49,904 nucleotides of DNA, taken from contig DEUM01000048.1 of assembly GCA_002362575.1 (NCBI GenBank), forward strand, positions 1-49,904, in the 5' to 3' direction. Position 1 is the stretch's first letter. Each line of letters starts with the position of its first letter. A program made the translations under genes and the position numbers. Below the pieces are notes generated by a model. The model was given only the letters and a program-made list of their open reading frames with translations, did not search any database and was not told the DNA's origin. This DNA is from Lachnoclostridium sp. UBA3262 (lineage in GTDB: Bacteria; Bacillota; Clostridia; Lachnospirales; Lachnospiraceae). This document shows positions 49,869 through 49,904 of the stretch, piece after piece.

Positions 49869-49904
49869 GTTTGAGAATGATGTAAATTTGTATGGGAACA
49901 AAAC
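49869..49904 (+). CRISPR. First CRISPR repeat at window edge (36 bp)
   Basis: Exactly 36 bases from GTTTGAGAATGATG to GGGAACAAAAC, ending at the last base of the window. Length and the GTTT start and AAAAC end fit type II-A repeats. It pairs with the anti-repeat in the tracrRNA at 43763-43802. Any spacers lie beyond the window, so none can be read. Confidence 0.92.

Overview
The window looks like a chromosomal piece of a Gram-positive, spore-forming, low-to-moderate GC Clostridia, most likely Lachnospiraceae. The evidence is an alpha/beta-type spore DNA-binding protein, a PyrK/PyrD class 1B pyrimidine pathway, RecU, a HrcA/CIRCE-controlled htpG, sortase-like anchored surface proteins, BIG2-domain secreted proteins and strong AGGAGG ribosome sites. 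Genus and species cannot be read from the sequence alone.

Layout. 1-565: the 3' remnant of a phage tail tape-measure gene. 775-4190: an ABC ATPase/FtsX permease pair. 4427-9189: an RND-type exporter with a long extracytoplasmic coiled-coil insert, followed by murI. 9238-12791: an M23 peptidase, an unknown membrane protein, an RluA-type pseudouridine synthase, a DJ-1/PfpI protein and recU. 12981-13181: a small acid-soluble spore protein gene. 13182-13860: tandem intergenic repeats with strong hairpins, then a compact type I toxin-antitoxin module (34-aa hydrophobic toxin plus convergent antisense RNA). 13980-15852: an APH-fold kinase and a BIG2/cysteine-peptidase-like secreted protein, convergent. 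16071-16143: a candidate C-rich small RNA. 16270-21769: asd, a degenerate Nudix gene, and pyrC-pyrF-pyrK-pyrD in one tight run. Between pyrD and its pathway partner pyrE (28036) lie about 6 kb of surface-protein genes: a giant beta-helix/InlB-repeat adhesin broken by one frameshift, and an oppositely oriented DUF6273 protein that has lost its signal peptide.

28844-35375 is a compact Tad/Flp-like secretion or pilus operon: TadZ-like ATPase, beta-helix secreted protein, TadA ATPase, TadB/C-like membrane protein, a 34-aa membrane peptide and three pseudopilin-like proteins. It is driven from a promoter whose -35 box sits in a 28-bp dyad. 35437-38500 (minus strand) holds a HlyC/CorC protein and an ABC-F ATPase. 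38720-40579 encodes a GlgX-like GH13 protein in which all three catalytic carboxylates appear as Asn, so it is probably a pseudoenzyme. Then come a Cys-rich mini-protein, a DUF5721-like protein and htpG under CIRCE.

The right end, 43688-49904, is a complete type II-A CRISPR-Cas locus: a divergent tracrRNA, cas9 (1355 codons), cas1, cas2, a short csn2, a leader ending in ATTTGAG, and the first 36-bp repeat exactly at the window edge. Any spacers lie outside the window. A predicted plus-strand transcript converges on the tracrRNA and shares its terminator, which suggests antisense coupling between the cas9 leader and tracrRNA.
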